Shown here piece after piece: positions 12,881-25,316 of a stretch of DNA of 64,000 bases (its first letter is position 1; each line of letters starts with the position of its first letter). The stretch comes from Macrobrachium rosenbergii (lineage: Eukaryota; Arthropoda; Malacostraca; Decapoda; Palaemonidae). Below the pieces are notes generated by a model. The model was not told the origin of the DNA, made no database searches, and saw nothing but the letters and a program-made list of their open reading frames with translations. Made by a program: the position numbers and the translations under genes. The stretch is taken from assembly GCF_040412425.1 (NCBI RefSeq), contig NC_089749.1, forward strand, positions 31,429,813-31,493,812, in the 5' to 3' direction.

Positions 12881-13540
12881 AATAGAGCCCCCTCCAGGAG
12901 ATCCCACACTTGATTCACAATCTCTGCCAGTGTCACCAGGGTGCACTGAGCAGTGCCAAGCTCCATCCATCCCGAACGATGGGCAAATTCCAAATCAAAT
13001 ATTAGTGCCTGACCCTGCCTTAGTGCCAGCGCTAGAGCATGCCCCTGATCTCCGTTCCAGAGATCACAATCCAGGCCCTCTCTCTTCTCCCGGACTGGCT
13101 CTGCTACCAATGCCGGTAAGAGAGACAGATCCTCACGACCACAGCCTGAGCTGGTCTCTCTTACCTGCAAGCCTCTCATGCCCCCCACGACAGCTTCTGC
13201 TCTGCCTCAGTCCGCCGCAGATACAACATGTCTCAAATGGCCGATGAACTCAACGGACTGCGACAGGTCATGGTAGAGCTTGTAAAAAGGGCCCCTGTGT
13301 CAGCTGTCAAAGAAGCCAACACAGGTGGCACTCAAAACCCTCCCTGGGCTTGGTTCCACCGATTCCCCGACCGAGACAAATCATCAGAGTAAGAGAGGAA
13401 ATACCACGGGCGTGGATAATTCCAGGTAGCTTAAAGAGAGGCCCCGAGCTCTCCTGGCACCTCTGTCCAGAAGAGGATGTCAGGGTCCTTCACCTATTTA
13501 TTTCCCTTATAACTCTATCCCTTATTCTTTCCCTTTAACA
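12881..13540 (+). pseudogene. Pro-rich extension and second gag-like scrap
   Basis: The protease frame runs on as a Pro/Leu-rich segment to 13247. A new frame beginning near 13230 (SQMADELNGLRQVMVELVK...) resembles the start of another gag-type protein. It stays open for about 50 codons and then stops. No catalytic domain is visible. Confidence 0.35.
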
Positions 13541-14149
13541 TTCCCCTTCCTTACTTTTGATTATTACTCACATTTATTTTATGCCTTACCAAGGCCCATT
13601 TTACTTTAATCCCCTCTGCCAGTGCAGAGTGCCATTGAAAGATATGCCAATTGTATAAGTCCTATGACTTCCCTTTCATGCCTACCGCAGCAAGATGCAT
13701 TTAAAATATGATATGCCATCGTCATTAGTTATTATTATATGAGTTCCAACTTGGCACAGTGCCATTATTGCAGATGCTGGCAAATGATCCTGCCGGAGGA
13801 TTCGCGCCCTCTGGCTACCTTTGTAGCCTTCTTGGGCTAAAGAATGAAGCTATATACTTCCCATAGGCTAAAGAATGTAATTTCGGCATATTTAATCATC
13901 ATCTTTTATTAACAATCATTGATTACCCTGAATCTGTCACCTATTCTCTTTGTGAATCTGTGTAATAAATCTCGAGTCTCAGACTCGCGACCTTATGTTT
14001 ATAGTGCCTTAATGGCACTGAGCTGTTGCTCAAGTATCGTGGAAACACCTAACCAAGCCCACATTTACCTTACTGTAATGCCTCTTCAAGGCAGACTAAC
14101 CACGTCTGCAAAATTCGTAATTAATTATTATTAAGAGTGCATGACGTAT
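13541..14149. other. unassigned
   Basis: AT-rich with TGCC-rich patches. An AATAAATCTCGAGTCTCAGACTCGCGACC segment near 13965-13995 has the look of an LTR or polyadenylation region, but no matching second copy is present. Confidence 0.3.
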
Positions 14150-14400
14150 CTCTAGAATTAACCTACTGTGCATTTCAGGGCCTTGTCCAACTGATTTTCG
14201 TCGATAAAATCTTACTAAAGCATCGGATATGGATCGTATTATGGAAATAGCTATTGGAAGCCACAGACTAATTGGCAAAAATATGCAGGGATGTACAATA
14301 TGAATAATTAAGGCAATTATTAGAGTAAATCAAAGAAATTTAAGGGGAAGCTTAGCTAAATCTAGCAGGCTTGTAGATAGAGGCTAGTAAAACGTCATTA
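14150..14400 (+). repeat. inverted repeat, left arm
   Basis: This arm is the reverse complement of about 15400-15660 with moderate divergence. Shared words, in order, are CTGTGCATTTCAGGGCC, TTTTCGTCGATAAAATCTTAC, ATAGCTATTTGGAAGCCACAG-type, AGAGTAAATCAA and GGGAAGCTTAGCTAAA. The arms enclose about 1 kb with no transposase. The pair is either the ends of a non-autonomous foldback-type element or two oppositely oriented copies of one dispersed repeat. Confidence 0.8.
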
Positions 14401-14546
14401 CTGAGGGCCCTCCCACTCACTGACGTACTTTACTAGACACCCCGCCCATATACTTTATGAATGAAGACTCAGATGTTGGTAGTAGTAGTAATAGTAGCAG
14501 TATATAGAATTCTTATATTGTTTCACACACTCAGACACCTACCCTC

Positions 14547-14614
<68 letters not shown>

Positions 14615-15399
14615 TTTTCGATGAGTCTCTAAGTAGAGTACAATAAGGGAATGGGCATCAAATGAGAATATTAATTGTGTAATACAGTTCCATGGCGCAA
14701 TTCACGTTTCCTTTAACTTGAAATATGCACCAATTCTTACAATAATACTCTGAAAACAACCATTGTTACCCTGGAGTTCCTGTTGCTTCGTATTGTCTCC
14801 TCAAAAGTTCCGGTTCATGTGTCCCTGCTTAGTCCTGCTAAATGAATGTAACATAACACAAGTGTTCTAACCTTAACTTCCTTAAGGCATGATCAGTCCC
14901 ATAATAAATCCACAGTGCTTGGTGTAGCACACTACTCCCCCTTCATTATTTTATTTGTGTGCCTCTGTGTCAGTTTTGTTGCTTCTATACGCTTGATTCA
15001 ATTACTTAAAACTGACACTAATGTTTGTTGTAAGGTTGTTGAGTGGTTATCAGTGAGTCTATGTATTCCCGGTTTTATCTATTTATTTATTCTTTTATGG
15101 ATTTGAAGTTACTCATTCGTTCACTTTTCAGTTATTTTGATTATTTCATTTACATTGTTTATTGTATATATATTTCATTTAATCATAACTACATTGTAAT
15201 GCAGAATGATACTCGTAACTCACAGTCCAAGCGCTTGGGCTATGCCCTAAATTTTTTAATCCACTAGTCTATGTATGGTATACTGTCTTACAATTTCGAT
15301 AATTATTGCATATCCTACTCAAGGTATTGCTTATTGTACAAGAGGGTCAAATATTTGTGTTTCTATGATCATTATCATACTACTGGGAACCCTGCTGTT
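14401..15399. other. interior of the inverted-repeat pair
   Basis: Contains a (CT)n run at 14550-14612 and AT-rich sequence with a few 60-74-codon frames of low complexity. No domain recognised. Confidence 0.4.
14550..14612. repeat. (CT)n microsatellite
   Basis: An uninterrupted CT dinucleotide run. Confidence 0.97.
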
Positions 15400-15660
15400 A
15401 CGTCTGATGTCATAGTTTACGTCACAACTAGCCTCTTTCTGGGTGCTTGCTAAGTTTAGCTAAGCTTCCCTTTAAATTTCCTTGATTTACTCTGATAAGT
15501 GCCTTAGTTATCCACATTAGACATCGCTGCATATTTTTGCCAATGAGGCTGTGGCTTCAAATAGCTATTTCCAAAATAAGATCCATATCCAATGTTGGTA
15601 AGATTTTATCGACGAAAATCTATTAGACACGGCCCTGAAATGCACAGTAGTATTAATTCA
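15400..15660 (-). repeat. inverted repeat, right arm
   Basis: The partner of 14150-14400 in opposite orientation. The match remains recognisable from TTTAGCTAAGCTTCCCTTTA through GGCCCTGAAATGCACAGTAG. Confidence 0.8.
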
Positions 15661-15969
15661 TTGTTTTAACTTTACCATTACGTTGTGAGAATATTCTGAT
15701 TAACGCTGCCTAAGTAATAGGAATTTAATTATAAGAATTTGTCATTTCTAGCAGCAAGTATTTATTCTGCGTTAACGTAAATGGCACAATGCTGTTTTGC
15801 CTCTTGAAATTAATTGCTACGCAGAAGTTTAAGTTAAATTATAAGGCACCAAAGGGAAATGAGAGCGAAGTAAAGTAAAGTCTCTAAGTGAGTTTGCTTG
15901 CTGGTAATCATTCTCACCCGATCTAGGGTGTGAATGCTAACTTGGTCGGGGAGGTACAACAGATGGAAC
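15661..15969. other. unassigned
   Basis: AT-rich sequence between the inverted repeat and the LTR element. No supported feature. Confidence 0.4.
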
Positions 15970-16305
15970 TGTAAAGTCCCCGCTCAACACGTTCTCTGTG
16001 GAGAACATCCCGTTTTCTGCGGTGCCTTTCAGCGACCTAAGGTCGAGCGGAATATATATTTATCATCACAGTTATAAACTATGTATATATTGTCTTTCCA
16101 AGAAATCATTTATTATGTACAAGTAACGAGATATTTATTTCATATGTCAGACATTGTTTATGACTATGTTCTCTGTATAAACCTGTTGTGTTGTTAAGGA
16201 ACTAGTTTGACCTCAGGTCACCTGTAAATCTTTGTACCAGCTACATTTTTATCAATAAATCAGCAGTACTTGTCTCCCTGCTCATTATTTCGCACCTCTC
16301 TCACG
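15970..16305 (+). repeat. 5' LTR
   Basis: Begins TGTAAAGTCCCCGCTCAAC and ends near CTCTCACG, where the related solo LTR ends CTCTCACA. Compared with the 3' LTR it lacks about 50 bp after GTACCAGC. The two sides of the missing stretch share AGC, as expected of a small deletion between short repeats. An AATAAA signal lies near 16255. A TGGTGACCCCC at 16307 is a plausible tRNA primer-binding site one base after the LTR; I do not assign the tRNA. Confidence 0.88.
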
Positions 16306-16550
16306 GTGGTGACCCCCAGAGTGGTTCTCGGAAGCCATTAACAGACCCAAACAGCAACTAAGTCTTGGCCCGATGAACCTAGTCCACGGCCCTAATGGAC
16401 TAACTACTGCGCTCTAACAAAGTGTTTGGGCGTTAACCGACCCTCGTCGGCAGGTCCCCAACATCATTAGCGGACCCACACGGCACGCTCCCCCAGTGTG
16501 TATTGGCGTGAGTGTTCCTAGAGAACCCCAAGTGAGAGCACGAAGAGAGC

Positions 16551-17165
16551 ATGGACGGAGACATTCCCAACAACGTACAAAATACCACGAACCTCTCGGA
16601 GGCAGACACCTCCCTCTCGCAACCCCCTCCCGCATTCACCTCCACACCGGTACCGCTGCCGTAGGTGATGTCTCCCGATCAACCAAAGACGGCCATTTAC
16701 CAGGGAGAACGCAGCGTCTTGGTTCTACAGGGTTGAGGGGCAATTCAGAATGGTGGGCCTGACTGACGAGGTGTTGAAGGTGGACATTGCCATTAACGCC
16801 CTCCCAGAGGAAACTTATAAGAAGATCGCCCCACGGTTGATGACGACGATGGGCCCCGCCACCTTCCAAGAACTGAAATCTACTCTTGTCGAGACCTGCT
16901 CCCTGCCGGTCTCCGAGAGAGCTGCCCCCTGCCGGTCTCAGAGGGAGCTGCCATCAACCTCGCCCTCAACCCCCGGCAGGAGGGAAACCTCTTAGAAGTA
17001 TGGCATTCCCTCCAGGACCTCCTCCTCCTCCCTGAGACTGACAGCAGCGGCAGGCACAAGGAAGTCAGTTTGTCAAGGGAGATCTTCCTGCGGCAGCTAC
17101 TGCCGGAGGTCTGAGGGCAAATCACGGATGCATGCACACTGCCAGTTGAGGACCTAATCAGATTG
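16551..17165 (+). pseudogene. gag of the Mag-type element
   Basis: An ATG at 16551 starts a frame that stops at TAG 16662 after 37 codons. Gag sequence resumes in the frame that includes 16750-16995 (FRMVGLTDEVLKVDIAINAL and PEETYKKIAPRL, typical of Mag-like capsid). It shifts frame again near 16940, inside a small direct duplication (CTGCCGGTCTC at about 16905 and 16930). The duplication, itself in the coding region, probably caused the shift. Confidence 0.75.
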
Positions 17166-18756
17166 GCGCAGCAGCTGACGGACTCCACTAAGGCGGCCAA
17201 GCGGGCGACCACGCCCGCACACTCCACCAACTGCCTCCTGCCGGAGGGCCCCACCACAGAGCCCGTCAACCCCATTGAACATAAAAGGTCGTCCCACCAG
17301 CAGAAGAAGGAAGGGCCGGGGTTATGCTACTTCCACCAAAGGTTCAGGAGAGCCACCCGGAAGTGCGAAGCCCCCTGCCTTTTCTTCCCTTCAAAAAAGC
17401 GAAGGAGGCAGCAGCCAACCCCAAAGGCCGCCATAGCAGCAACAGCAGAAGTACCCAGGGTCCCCTTGCCAGTAGGGTTCTACGTCCGTGACGCAATCTC
17501 CAGCAGGATGATGTTGGTCGACACTGGAGCCATGTGTTCGGTGTTTCCACCTTCAGGAGAGGACCTCAGACGACCGCCGAACCTGACTACCTGCCTTATG
17601 GCCGCAAACGGGTCGCCCATCCTCTCCCATGGCACCAAGCTCCTGTCGATCTCCATCCTTGGCCGGAGGTAGAACTGGGAGTTCACCATCGCAAACATCG
17701 GGACTCCACTCCTGGGGGCAGACTTCCTCGCCCACTTCAGTCTGGCAGTTGACGTCGGCCGCAAACGCCTGCTAGACACCCAGACATGCCAATCCCTGCC
17801 CTTGTCGCCAGGCCCCAGGGAGCCCACCATCTGTTACGTCGCGCCCCACCAGTATGGTTCCATCCTGAAGGAGTTCCCAGAGGTCTTCAAACCCGAGCTC
17901 CGCCAGATGCCCAGGACTCCTGCCAAACATGGGATATACCACCATATCAAGACGACGGGTCCCCCAACGCACGCGAAGTTCCGACGACTTCCCCCGCAAT
18001 GCCTTCAGGAGGCCAAAAAGGCCTTTGCAAAAATGGAAAGGATGGGCATATGCAAAAAGGCTCCCAGCCCGTGGGCTTCCCCTCTTCACATGGTGCAGAA
18101 AGCAGACGGCATCTGGAGGCCTGTGGCGACTACAGGCAGCTGAACCTGGCAACAGAACCGGACCACTACCCCCTGCCGAACATGCAGGACCTGACGGCCT
18201 CTTTCCACGGAGCCAGGATATTCTCCAAATGGACCTACTAACATCTTATTTTCAGGTCCCAGTAGCTCCAGAGGATATCCCCAAGACCTCCATCGTCACA
18301 CCCTTTGGGTCGGACGTCTTCTCCTTCTCCACCTTCGGCCTGAGGAACACGGGCGCCAACTTCCAGAGGTTGATGGGCAGCATCCTGGGGGACCTGGACT
18401 TCTGCGTCTGCTATGTCGACGATATCCTGATCTTTTCCAGGTCCCAGGAGGAACACCTGCGACACATCCGGAAGGTCCTACAGCGCCTATAGGAGAATGG
18501 CCTCGTCGTCAGGTTTGACAAATGCACCTTCGGCGTTGAGAAGGTGGAGTTCCTGGGCCACGAGATGTCCCAGTAGGGCATCCGCCCGATGTCGTTGAAG
18601 GTCGAAGCCATCGAGAAGTTCCCCACCCCTACCTCCATCAGGGCCGTGCAAGAATTACTCGGGATGGTCAACTACTACAGAAGATTCATCCCGTCCCTGA
18701 AGGGACGACCAGGGACCTTAGTGTGGGGACCTGACTAGCAGAAGGCTTTCCTCCTG
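17163..18756 (+). pseudogene. protease and reverse transcriptase of the Mag-type element
   Basis: The protease motif VDTGAMCSVFPPSG lies at about 17517-17558. After a TAG at about 17670 the frame continues with the second protease motif (LLGADFL). RT begins near 17890. Its catalytic box CYVDDILIF is at about 18409-18435. A 1-base loss near 18121 splits the palm, so 17802-18143 and 17929-18492 are the two halves. In-frame TAG codons at 18490, 18574 and 18736 interrupt the thumb and connection. Confidence 0.88.
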
Positions 18757-19521
18757 ATGAAGGCCTCCCTTGCCAAAGCAACAACTTTGGCCTACCAGGA
18801 TCCCAGCGCTCCCCTCCAACTGACGACGGACGCCAGCAACGTCGCCTGTGGGGCAGTGCTGGATCAGATCATCAGAGGTAACCCCCAGCCCATCGCCTTC
18901 TTTAGTAGGAGGCTAAACCCCGCTGAGTCCTGCTACAGCACCTTCGACCGAGAACTCCTCGCAGCATACCAGGCGATACAGCACTTCAAGTTCCTCCTAG
19001 AGGGGCCCTTCGCAACATGGACCAACCACCAGCCGCTGGTCCACACCTTCACGAAGCTGGGCGATGCATGGTCCTCTAGGCAGCAGCAGCATCTCGCACC
19101 TATCGCGGAGTTCACTTGGACCATCAGCCTTCCCGGCAGGAAAAACCCCATAGCCAACGCCCTCTTGAGGATCGAGATCGATTCCGTACAGCTCGGGATC
19201 GATTATGAGGACCTTGCCCACGAACAAGCTGCTGACCCTGAGACCCCAGCCTACCGTACAGCCGCCACGTCGCTGAAGTGGAAGGATGTGCCCTTCGGCT
19301 CAAAAGGACCAACATTACTGAGTGACATCAGTACCAGACGCCCCCGCCTCCCAGTACCCACTTCCAGATGTCGGTTGGTTTTCAACTTCATCCACAGCCT
19401 ATCCCACCCCTCCGGAAGGACAACAGCCAGACTGCTGACGGAGAAGTTCGTCTGGCACGGCATACAAAAGGACGCGATGGCCTGGGCAAAACCGGTATGC
19501 AGTGTCAGACAAGTAAAGTAG
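18757..19521 (+). pseudogene. RNase H and integrase N-terminus of the Mag-type element
   Basis: An open 254-codon stretch. It shows RNase H signatures LTTDASNVACGAVL and FDRELLAAYQAI. The usual TDHKPL motif reads TNHQPL, so a key Asp is changed. A zinc-binding H2C2-type integrase start follows (HPSGRTTARLLTEKFVWHG). The frame stops at TAG 19519-19521. Confidence 0.85.
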
Positions 19522-20483
19522 GGTGGCACACCAAATCGGGAGTGAGCGAATTCCCGCAGCCAAAGAGACGTTTTGGGCACATCCACGTCGACGTAGTAGG
19601 ACCACTTCCCCCATCAGAAGGAGCCAGATACCTACTGACAATCGTCGACTGCTCCACCAGGTGGCCTGATGCCACGTGCATGTGCGGACACTCTCCTCTC
19701 CAGCTGGATCAGCCGGTTCGGTGTCCCGGACGACATAATGACAGACAGGGGACCCGATTTCCTGTCTGAGCTGTGGACCACCCTGGCATGTCTAATGGGG
19801 ACCACTCACCACAGCACCACTGCCTACAACCCTGCAGCCAACGGAATGGTGGAAAGATTCCACAGATCTCTGAAGGCGTCCCTCATGGCTCGTTGTTCTG
19901 CTGAAAACTGGAAGAACCAGCTACCCTGGGTCCTCCTCGGATTGAGAACCGCCCCCACGGCCAACGGCGACCCCTCCTCAGCAGAAAAAGTCTACGGGGA
20001 GACTCTGGTAGTCCCGGGGGAACTCGTCGCAGAGAACAGGGACTACATACGAATACAAAGGCCCCAAGACAGGGTTGGAAAATTCGCCCCTGCCAGAGGA
20101 TGTTCACCGACAGGACGTCCCCCTTCATGCCCCCCGAGATGTCCTCCTCCACCCACGTCTTTTTCAGGGACACTGTACGCCCACCCTTGACTAGACCCTA
20201 CAGGAGACCTTTCCTAGTCCTGGAAAGGAACAAGAAGGCATTCCGAATATCCATCCATGGGCGGGAAGACTGGGTGTCAATAGATTGTCTCAAACCTGCA
20301 TTCCTGGAGGGGGGAATGAAGGAGGACCCCAAGATCTCCTGCAGGATACGGCAGCCCCTCAAACAACCCCGGTCTCAGGAAGGAGGCGAGGGTGTCTCCG
20401 GAAAACCCAGAAACCTAACGAAAATACACCACAACAAACCACTGCAGGGAACATCAGGGAAGGTGGCCACCCTCTCCAGTTGA
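19522..20483 (+). pseudogene. integrase core of the Mag-type element
   Basis: Three overlapping frames (19368-19769, 19669-20190, 20100-20483) carry one integrase. The first catalytic Asp is in FGHIHVDVVGPLP, the second in DIMTDRGPDF and the Glu in NGMVERFHRS. Two frameshifts, near 19680 and 20110, separate them. The C-terminal segment (VSIDCLKPAFL) ends before the polypurine tract. Confidence 0.87.
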
Positions 20484-20550
20484 CATCAAGAAAGAGAGGC
20501 CCCCTTCATCGCCCAGAAAATACCTGGTTTAATCAGACATTACCTCCGTC

Positions 20551-20572
20551 TTGGGGGGTGGGGGGGAAGTAT
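20551..20572 (+). promoter_or_regulatory. polypurine tract
   Basis: A G-rich purine run, with one T interruption, directly abuts the 3' LTR and would prime plus-strand synthesis. Confidence 0.85.
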
Positions 20573-20923
20573 TGTAAAGTCCCCGCTCAACGCGTTCTCT
20601 GTGGAGAACATCGCGTTTTCTGCAGTGCCTTTCCGCTACCTAAGGTCGAACTGAATATATATTTATCATCACAGTTATAAACTATGTATATATATTGTCT
20701 TTCCAAGCAATCATTTATTATGTACAAGTAACAAGATATTTATTTCATATGTCAGACATTGTTTATCATTATGTTCTCTGTATAAACCTGTCCTGTTGTT
20801 AAGAAACTAGTTTGACCTCAGGTCACCTGTAAATCTTTGTACCAGCGGTCTCTGCTCACTACGCAGACGTCCGCATCCCGCTTTATAAGCAGCTATTTTT
20901 TTTTATCAATAAATCAACAGTAC
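20573..20923 (+). repeat. 3' LTR, 3' end missing
   Basis: Begins TGTAAAGTCCCCGCTCAAC and matches the 5' LTR up to CAACAGTAC at about 20923, where similarity stops about 40 bp short of the expected end. It retains a segment (TCTCTGCTCACTACGCAGAC...) deleted from the 5' LTR. The missing terminus means no flanking duplication can be checked. Confidence 0.88.
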
Positions 20924-22740
20924 CAAACAAGGTCCAAGGTTAGAATTCCAACTGGATCCAACAAAACAGCCAGTTCGGACTATAAAGTTTCAGGTCAGAA
21001 CATACAGGGGCTCCAATATTCTCCCCTGATAATACTGATAATCCTTGATGAGATGCTTCAATGTGTATTTTCTCTCCTGATGGTATCTAATTAATGAGAG
21101 AAACACCATGATCGAAGTTGAACATGTGGAGTTTAGAGAAAGGGCAGCATTCCCTAATACAGAATGGCGCCTGATACCACCTTTGCCAGACATGGAGAAA
21201 CCTCAAAAGGAAACAGTTCTCTTATGTGGGAATACAGCATTAAAAGCTATAGATGACGCCCTTTACCAGGCCAGCAGTATACTCCCACTATGAATAAAAC
21301 CCAGCTTGCTCAGCAAGTACCACCAGCCTTCTGTCCCTTCACTTTTAAAATAATTAATCATGTGAAGACAAACTTTCAGAATTATGTAGTAACTATAAAA
21401 CGAGAGCCAATGGCAGAACTAAAACCATTCGCCATAGTCCTTCCAGTTTTGAAAAATTTCACCAAGGAATGGGCAACCCTTCAACTCCCTTTTGAAAGGA
21501 AAAAGTCCCCCTTGGATGTTGGTACTCAGTAATTTGGGACCCCTGTGAGAAGAATCTCAGATGAGAGCTTCGTCAGAATTCCGTGCTAGGACTCTTCTCC
21601 TTAGTATCTTAACTTCTTCCACCTTGCTAGAAGTTGCCACCAAAAGGCTTCCAGAAGATTCCAGGACACTTTTTGCTGTTGTGGCTGAAAGTCTTGTGAG
21701 AACCCTATGGGAAGCACTCTATGACTTTTTAGACTAGCGCTTAAAAGCGCGAATGGAAACACTGGAAGGCTCCAACAAGTCACTTCCTAATGTGACTGCT
21801 TTATTACAGTCTACCCCGCTTCTGTAAGGACCTGTTTGAGGATTCTGTTGTAACTCAAGTCAACGAGCAAGCACGCCAACAAAATTGTACAGTGTAGCCT
21901 ATGCTCTTCTGGGAAAATGAGAATTCAGGAAACAAAAAAACCCAAAATTTCCCTTTACCCAATTCAAAAAAGGTTCGCTTTGATCAAAAAGCTCATAAGC
22001 CTGCAGTCACCTTCAAAACTTTTCCTCATAAACAGGTAGGTGGCCAGGAGGGAAAACTCCCTTCAAAAGGACAGCAACAGCCACATTAGCAAGGACATCC
22101 TTTTCACAAGGTCCAAAAACCATCTTAGAAAGGAGAAGCAACGACCGGAATGCCTATCAAAGGAAAAGGTAGAGGAAGAGGGGGATATTAATAGGAATTG
22201 TTTGGTCGGGGGTCGGCGTCAAAGGCACCACAAGGAATGGAAGTCTTCTCCTTGGGGACACAGCATTGTTCTTAACTGGCTGGGGTAGAAATGGTCTCAT
22301 CCTCCCCCGCCTTTAAAGGGGTTTTATCAAGCATTAAACCCCTCTCTGGAAGATTACGTGCAGAAGGCCCTATTAAAAGGTGCCATAGAGAAACATGCGT
22401 ATATTCACCACCAAGCATGTCTTTTTAGTGTTCCCAAAAAGGATTCCTCCGAACGAAGAGTGATATCGACCTATCAACATTGAACAAGTACAGTGTTTGC
22501 CAAAAGTTTCGGATGACTACCGTTGCCCAAGTACATTCAGTCATTCCAAAAGGTACTTGGACAGTTTCTGTAGATCTGAAAGACGCATACTGGCACGTCC
22601 CTATTGCCGCTCCCTTTTGCCCCTTCTTAGGGTTCTGAAATTACATTATACTCTATCACGTGTCATAGTGTTTTCATTACGACACAATACCCGGCTACAG
22701 GACCAGGCTAGAAAAATACTTCTTTGATACTAGTCTAGTC
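20924..22740 (+). pseudogene. dead DIRS-like retrotransposon fragment
   Basis: Short frames with stops. The clearest part, about 22300-22640, reads as the start of a DIRS-type reverse transcriptase in shifted frames. A motif near GTWTVSVDLKDAYWHVPIA is diagnostic, and LNKYSVCQKFRM precedes it. Upstream (21100-22290) gag-like sequence is suggested by composition only. No recombinase or terminal repeats remain. Confidence 0.6.
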
Positions 22741-25316
22741 ACCGTGGAGCGCTGGCACACAATGGGGGTTAACTCCTTGAGGACTCACCAGCGACTACCA
22801 AAAATAGGTTTTTCCTACATCAAAACCTGTTTTTTTTTCATGTACGGCTCGAGGGTGGGAGAAGGATTACCATCGCAAGCCATGAAGCATATGAGGGTGC
22901 TATTGTTTGCTGGTCAGAAAATTTATATATAGAATTTTTTTTCTTACCAAAAGGTAAGTAACTTTGCAATAAAAATTCATCATAATGATCTCAGGATGGG
23001 AAAAGCGTCTTTTGCTGAATCAGTCGTATTTTCTGTAGATTTACTGTTTGGTACGTTACTTAATGGTCTTTGGCAACGTGAACTTTAAGAAAAATCTGAT
23101 ATTGTAAAAACACTAGTAGTAGTACAGACTGTCATTGGACACTTCGAGGATAGAATGATTTATGTAAGAGCTCATCTGACTGTGCAATCTCAAACAATAG
23201 TTGCCAATAAAATCGACACTAATTTATTTAAATAATAATAAGTTTGGCAGCGAAAATTTTAACAGTCATTGTACAGTCTTTTTGTGCTCGTCATAGTTTT
23301 GTCATTAATGTATTGCTTCCTTTTTAAAGATGAAGCAAGAGTTAGTAATTACAACTTAGAACAATGGACTGCTGTCTAAAGTTGTTGGGTCAGAATTGAC
23401 ATTTTATCTATTTTATCTTTAATTGTTATTGTACTTGTGATCGGAAGCGTGAGTCTTTGTATGCATGAAGTAATTCAGTCAAACTCGGTGAATATTTCAT
23501 CCGCTCTTAAATTTTTTGTCAGATCATTTAAACTGTAATTGAGAAATGGTAAATTTAAGGGCAAAGGTTAGTTTTGCCATGCATGTCACATCATAATTAA
23601 TCCCATAAAAAATGCGATTCATTTTTAGTTGTCAATTCATGCTAACATGGCATAACCATGTTCAATTAAAAAAATTTATTTTTTCCATTAATTGAAGGGT
23701 TTTAGACCATCTTCGTTATTGTGTGTTATGAAGGGTTGCGATGCCCTAGTAACCAAAGAATTGACAACAAAAGACGTTAGAAGACAAAGCCGATACTACA
23801 AGTCGAGGAGGAATTTGTGAAGTAAAATAAGAAAAACAGAAAGCCAAGTCTCCAAACAACTGTTCAGTAAGAATGTTGAATTATATCCAGAAATTCATTA
23901 CAAGTGTATCTTGGTGACCTGTGGTTGAGACTCGGCTTACTTGTTTACCCATTCACAAAGTCTGACTGTTTCTAATCTTAACCATCTCTGTTCTCTTATT
24001 ACTACCATCACCCACTTGTTTAAAATTTGAATGTCAAACGTAAGAAAACCACTTTTTTATATTCTCATCTAAAATTTGATCTCGCTCGTCTTCTTTAACA
24101 ATAGTAGTGTTTTAAATTTTCAGCCCGACCCTCCATAAGTAGTTTATTCCATCATTATCAGCTGAATAGCCTCCACATCATCGGTCTTCCTCACCCTACC
24201 TTTAAGGATCAGCAAAACCTTTCATTCTCACCAAAAAGGGTTCACGGAACATAAACTAACTTTACCTTAATTGCGTTTCTCCTGAGTAAATATCCATTTT
24301 CCACATACATACTCGTACAACCAGAAGTCCTTCAATGGCAATAGACTTCAGGCTTTGATATCTATGAAAAATGCAAATTATCTTGAATTTGCAGTTTTTT
24401 TTTCACAGGGAAATACAGCCTCTGCCTTTTATAAGAGGACTCACTCCTTAGTTGCGAGATACTGATTGCTCAAAGTGCCTGGTGGTGTTCCTCCACTTGG
24501 AAACATTAGCTTCCCGGTTACATTTATGAGCAGGGGCAGGACAACTCCTGTAACCTCCCATACCACCTGGTACTAGTGATGCCTCGGCCAACAGGGCAGT
24601 GTGCCAGGTTTTCTATTGTATGTAACATCACTCGAGGAAAATTTACAACTATGATTTCCAATATGGGATAGGAACACCAGCTCAGAAGTTAGCATATTGA
24701 AAAATCACAAATTGTCCATCATCACTCACCCACATCTTAATAAAAAATAAGATGTACAGAGTTTCATCTGCCAACTACATGTAGTCAGATCGGAAGCTCT
24801 GTTGTGTAACTCACAAATACTCTCAGCCAAGCCAGATTTTATATTCCCATTGGGTGCTTGGTGGAAGAAGATCGAGGAAAAGAGTACCAGTCACCTTTCA
24901 TGCAGCTAATCTTTCACTAGCAAAAGCATCAGGTGCGATGCTGCAGAGCTCAGTCAGCTTCACAGCATACTGAGGATCCTCTAAAGGTCTTGAGTAAAAA
25001 GTGTCTGAGGACTTGTGAGTGACCCTCCCCAAGTTAGGAGGTGAAGCTAGTTCTAGCACTGCCAGACACCTACCCTCGGTACTCGTGTCACTGATTTACT
25101 CATGAATGCTAGCAATGGATAATGCCCGTGACCTCATGAGCCCTCGTCTTGGGTATGGAAGCCACCTTAGCCATACAACTCATTTGTCCATGTGACCTCC
25201 CAAAGCCAAACCAAAATAGTGTTCTTGCATACTACTTTCTTGTCCCTACCAAAGCCACGAACAGCCATTAAAACTCGGGACCGAGATACTGAGTCCTGTG
25301 CAGAGAGTTAGGGTAG
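22741..25316. other. unassigned 2.5-kb stretch
   Basis: No reading frame above about 60 codons and no recognised terminal repeats. 22950-24400 is AT-rich. 24430-25316 is more balanced in composition, which could reflect an old repeat, but I cannot name it. Confidence 0.4.

Larger units (their letters stand above)
15970..20923 (+). mobile_element. Mag-type Ty3/Gypsy LTR retrotransposon, decayed
   Basis: A complete layout is visible: 5' LTR, primer site, gag, protease, reverse transcriptase, RNase H, integrase, polypurine tract and 3' LTR. The coding part carries at least four in-frame stops and several frameshifts, so it cannot be active on its own. The two LTRs differ by scattered substitutions and one large deletion, which points to an old insertion. 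A solo LTR of a related family lies at 31409-31837 on the minus strand. Confidence 0.93.

Noticed and set aside
16414..16762. Overlapping frames on both strands at the start of the Mag-type element
   Set aside because: These are shadows of the LTR-leader and gag region; only the 16551 frame has gag-like sequence.
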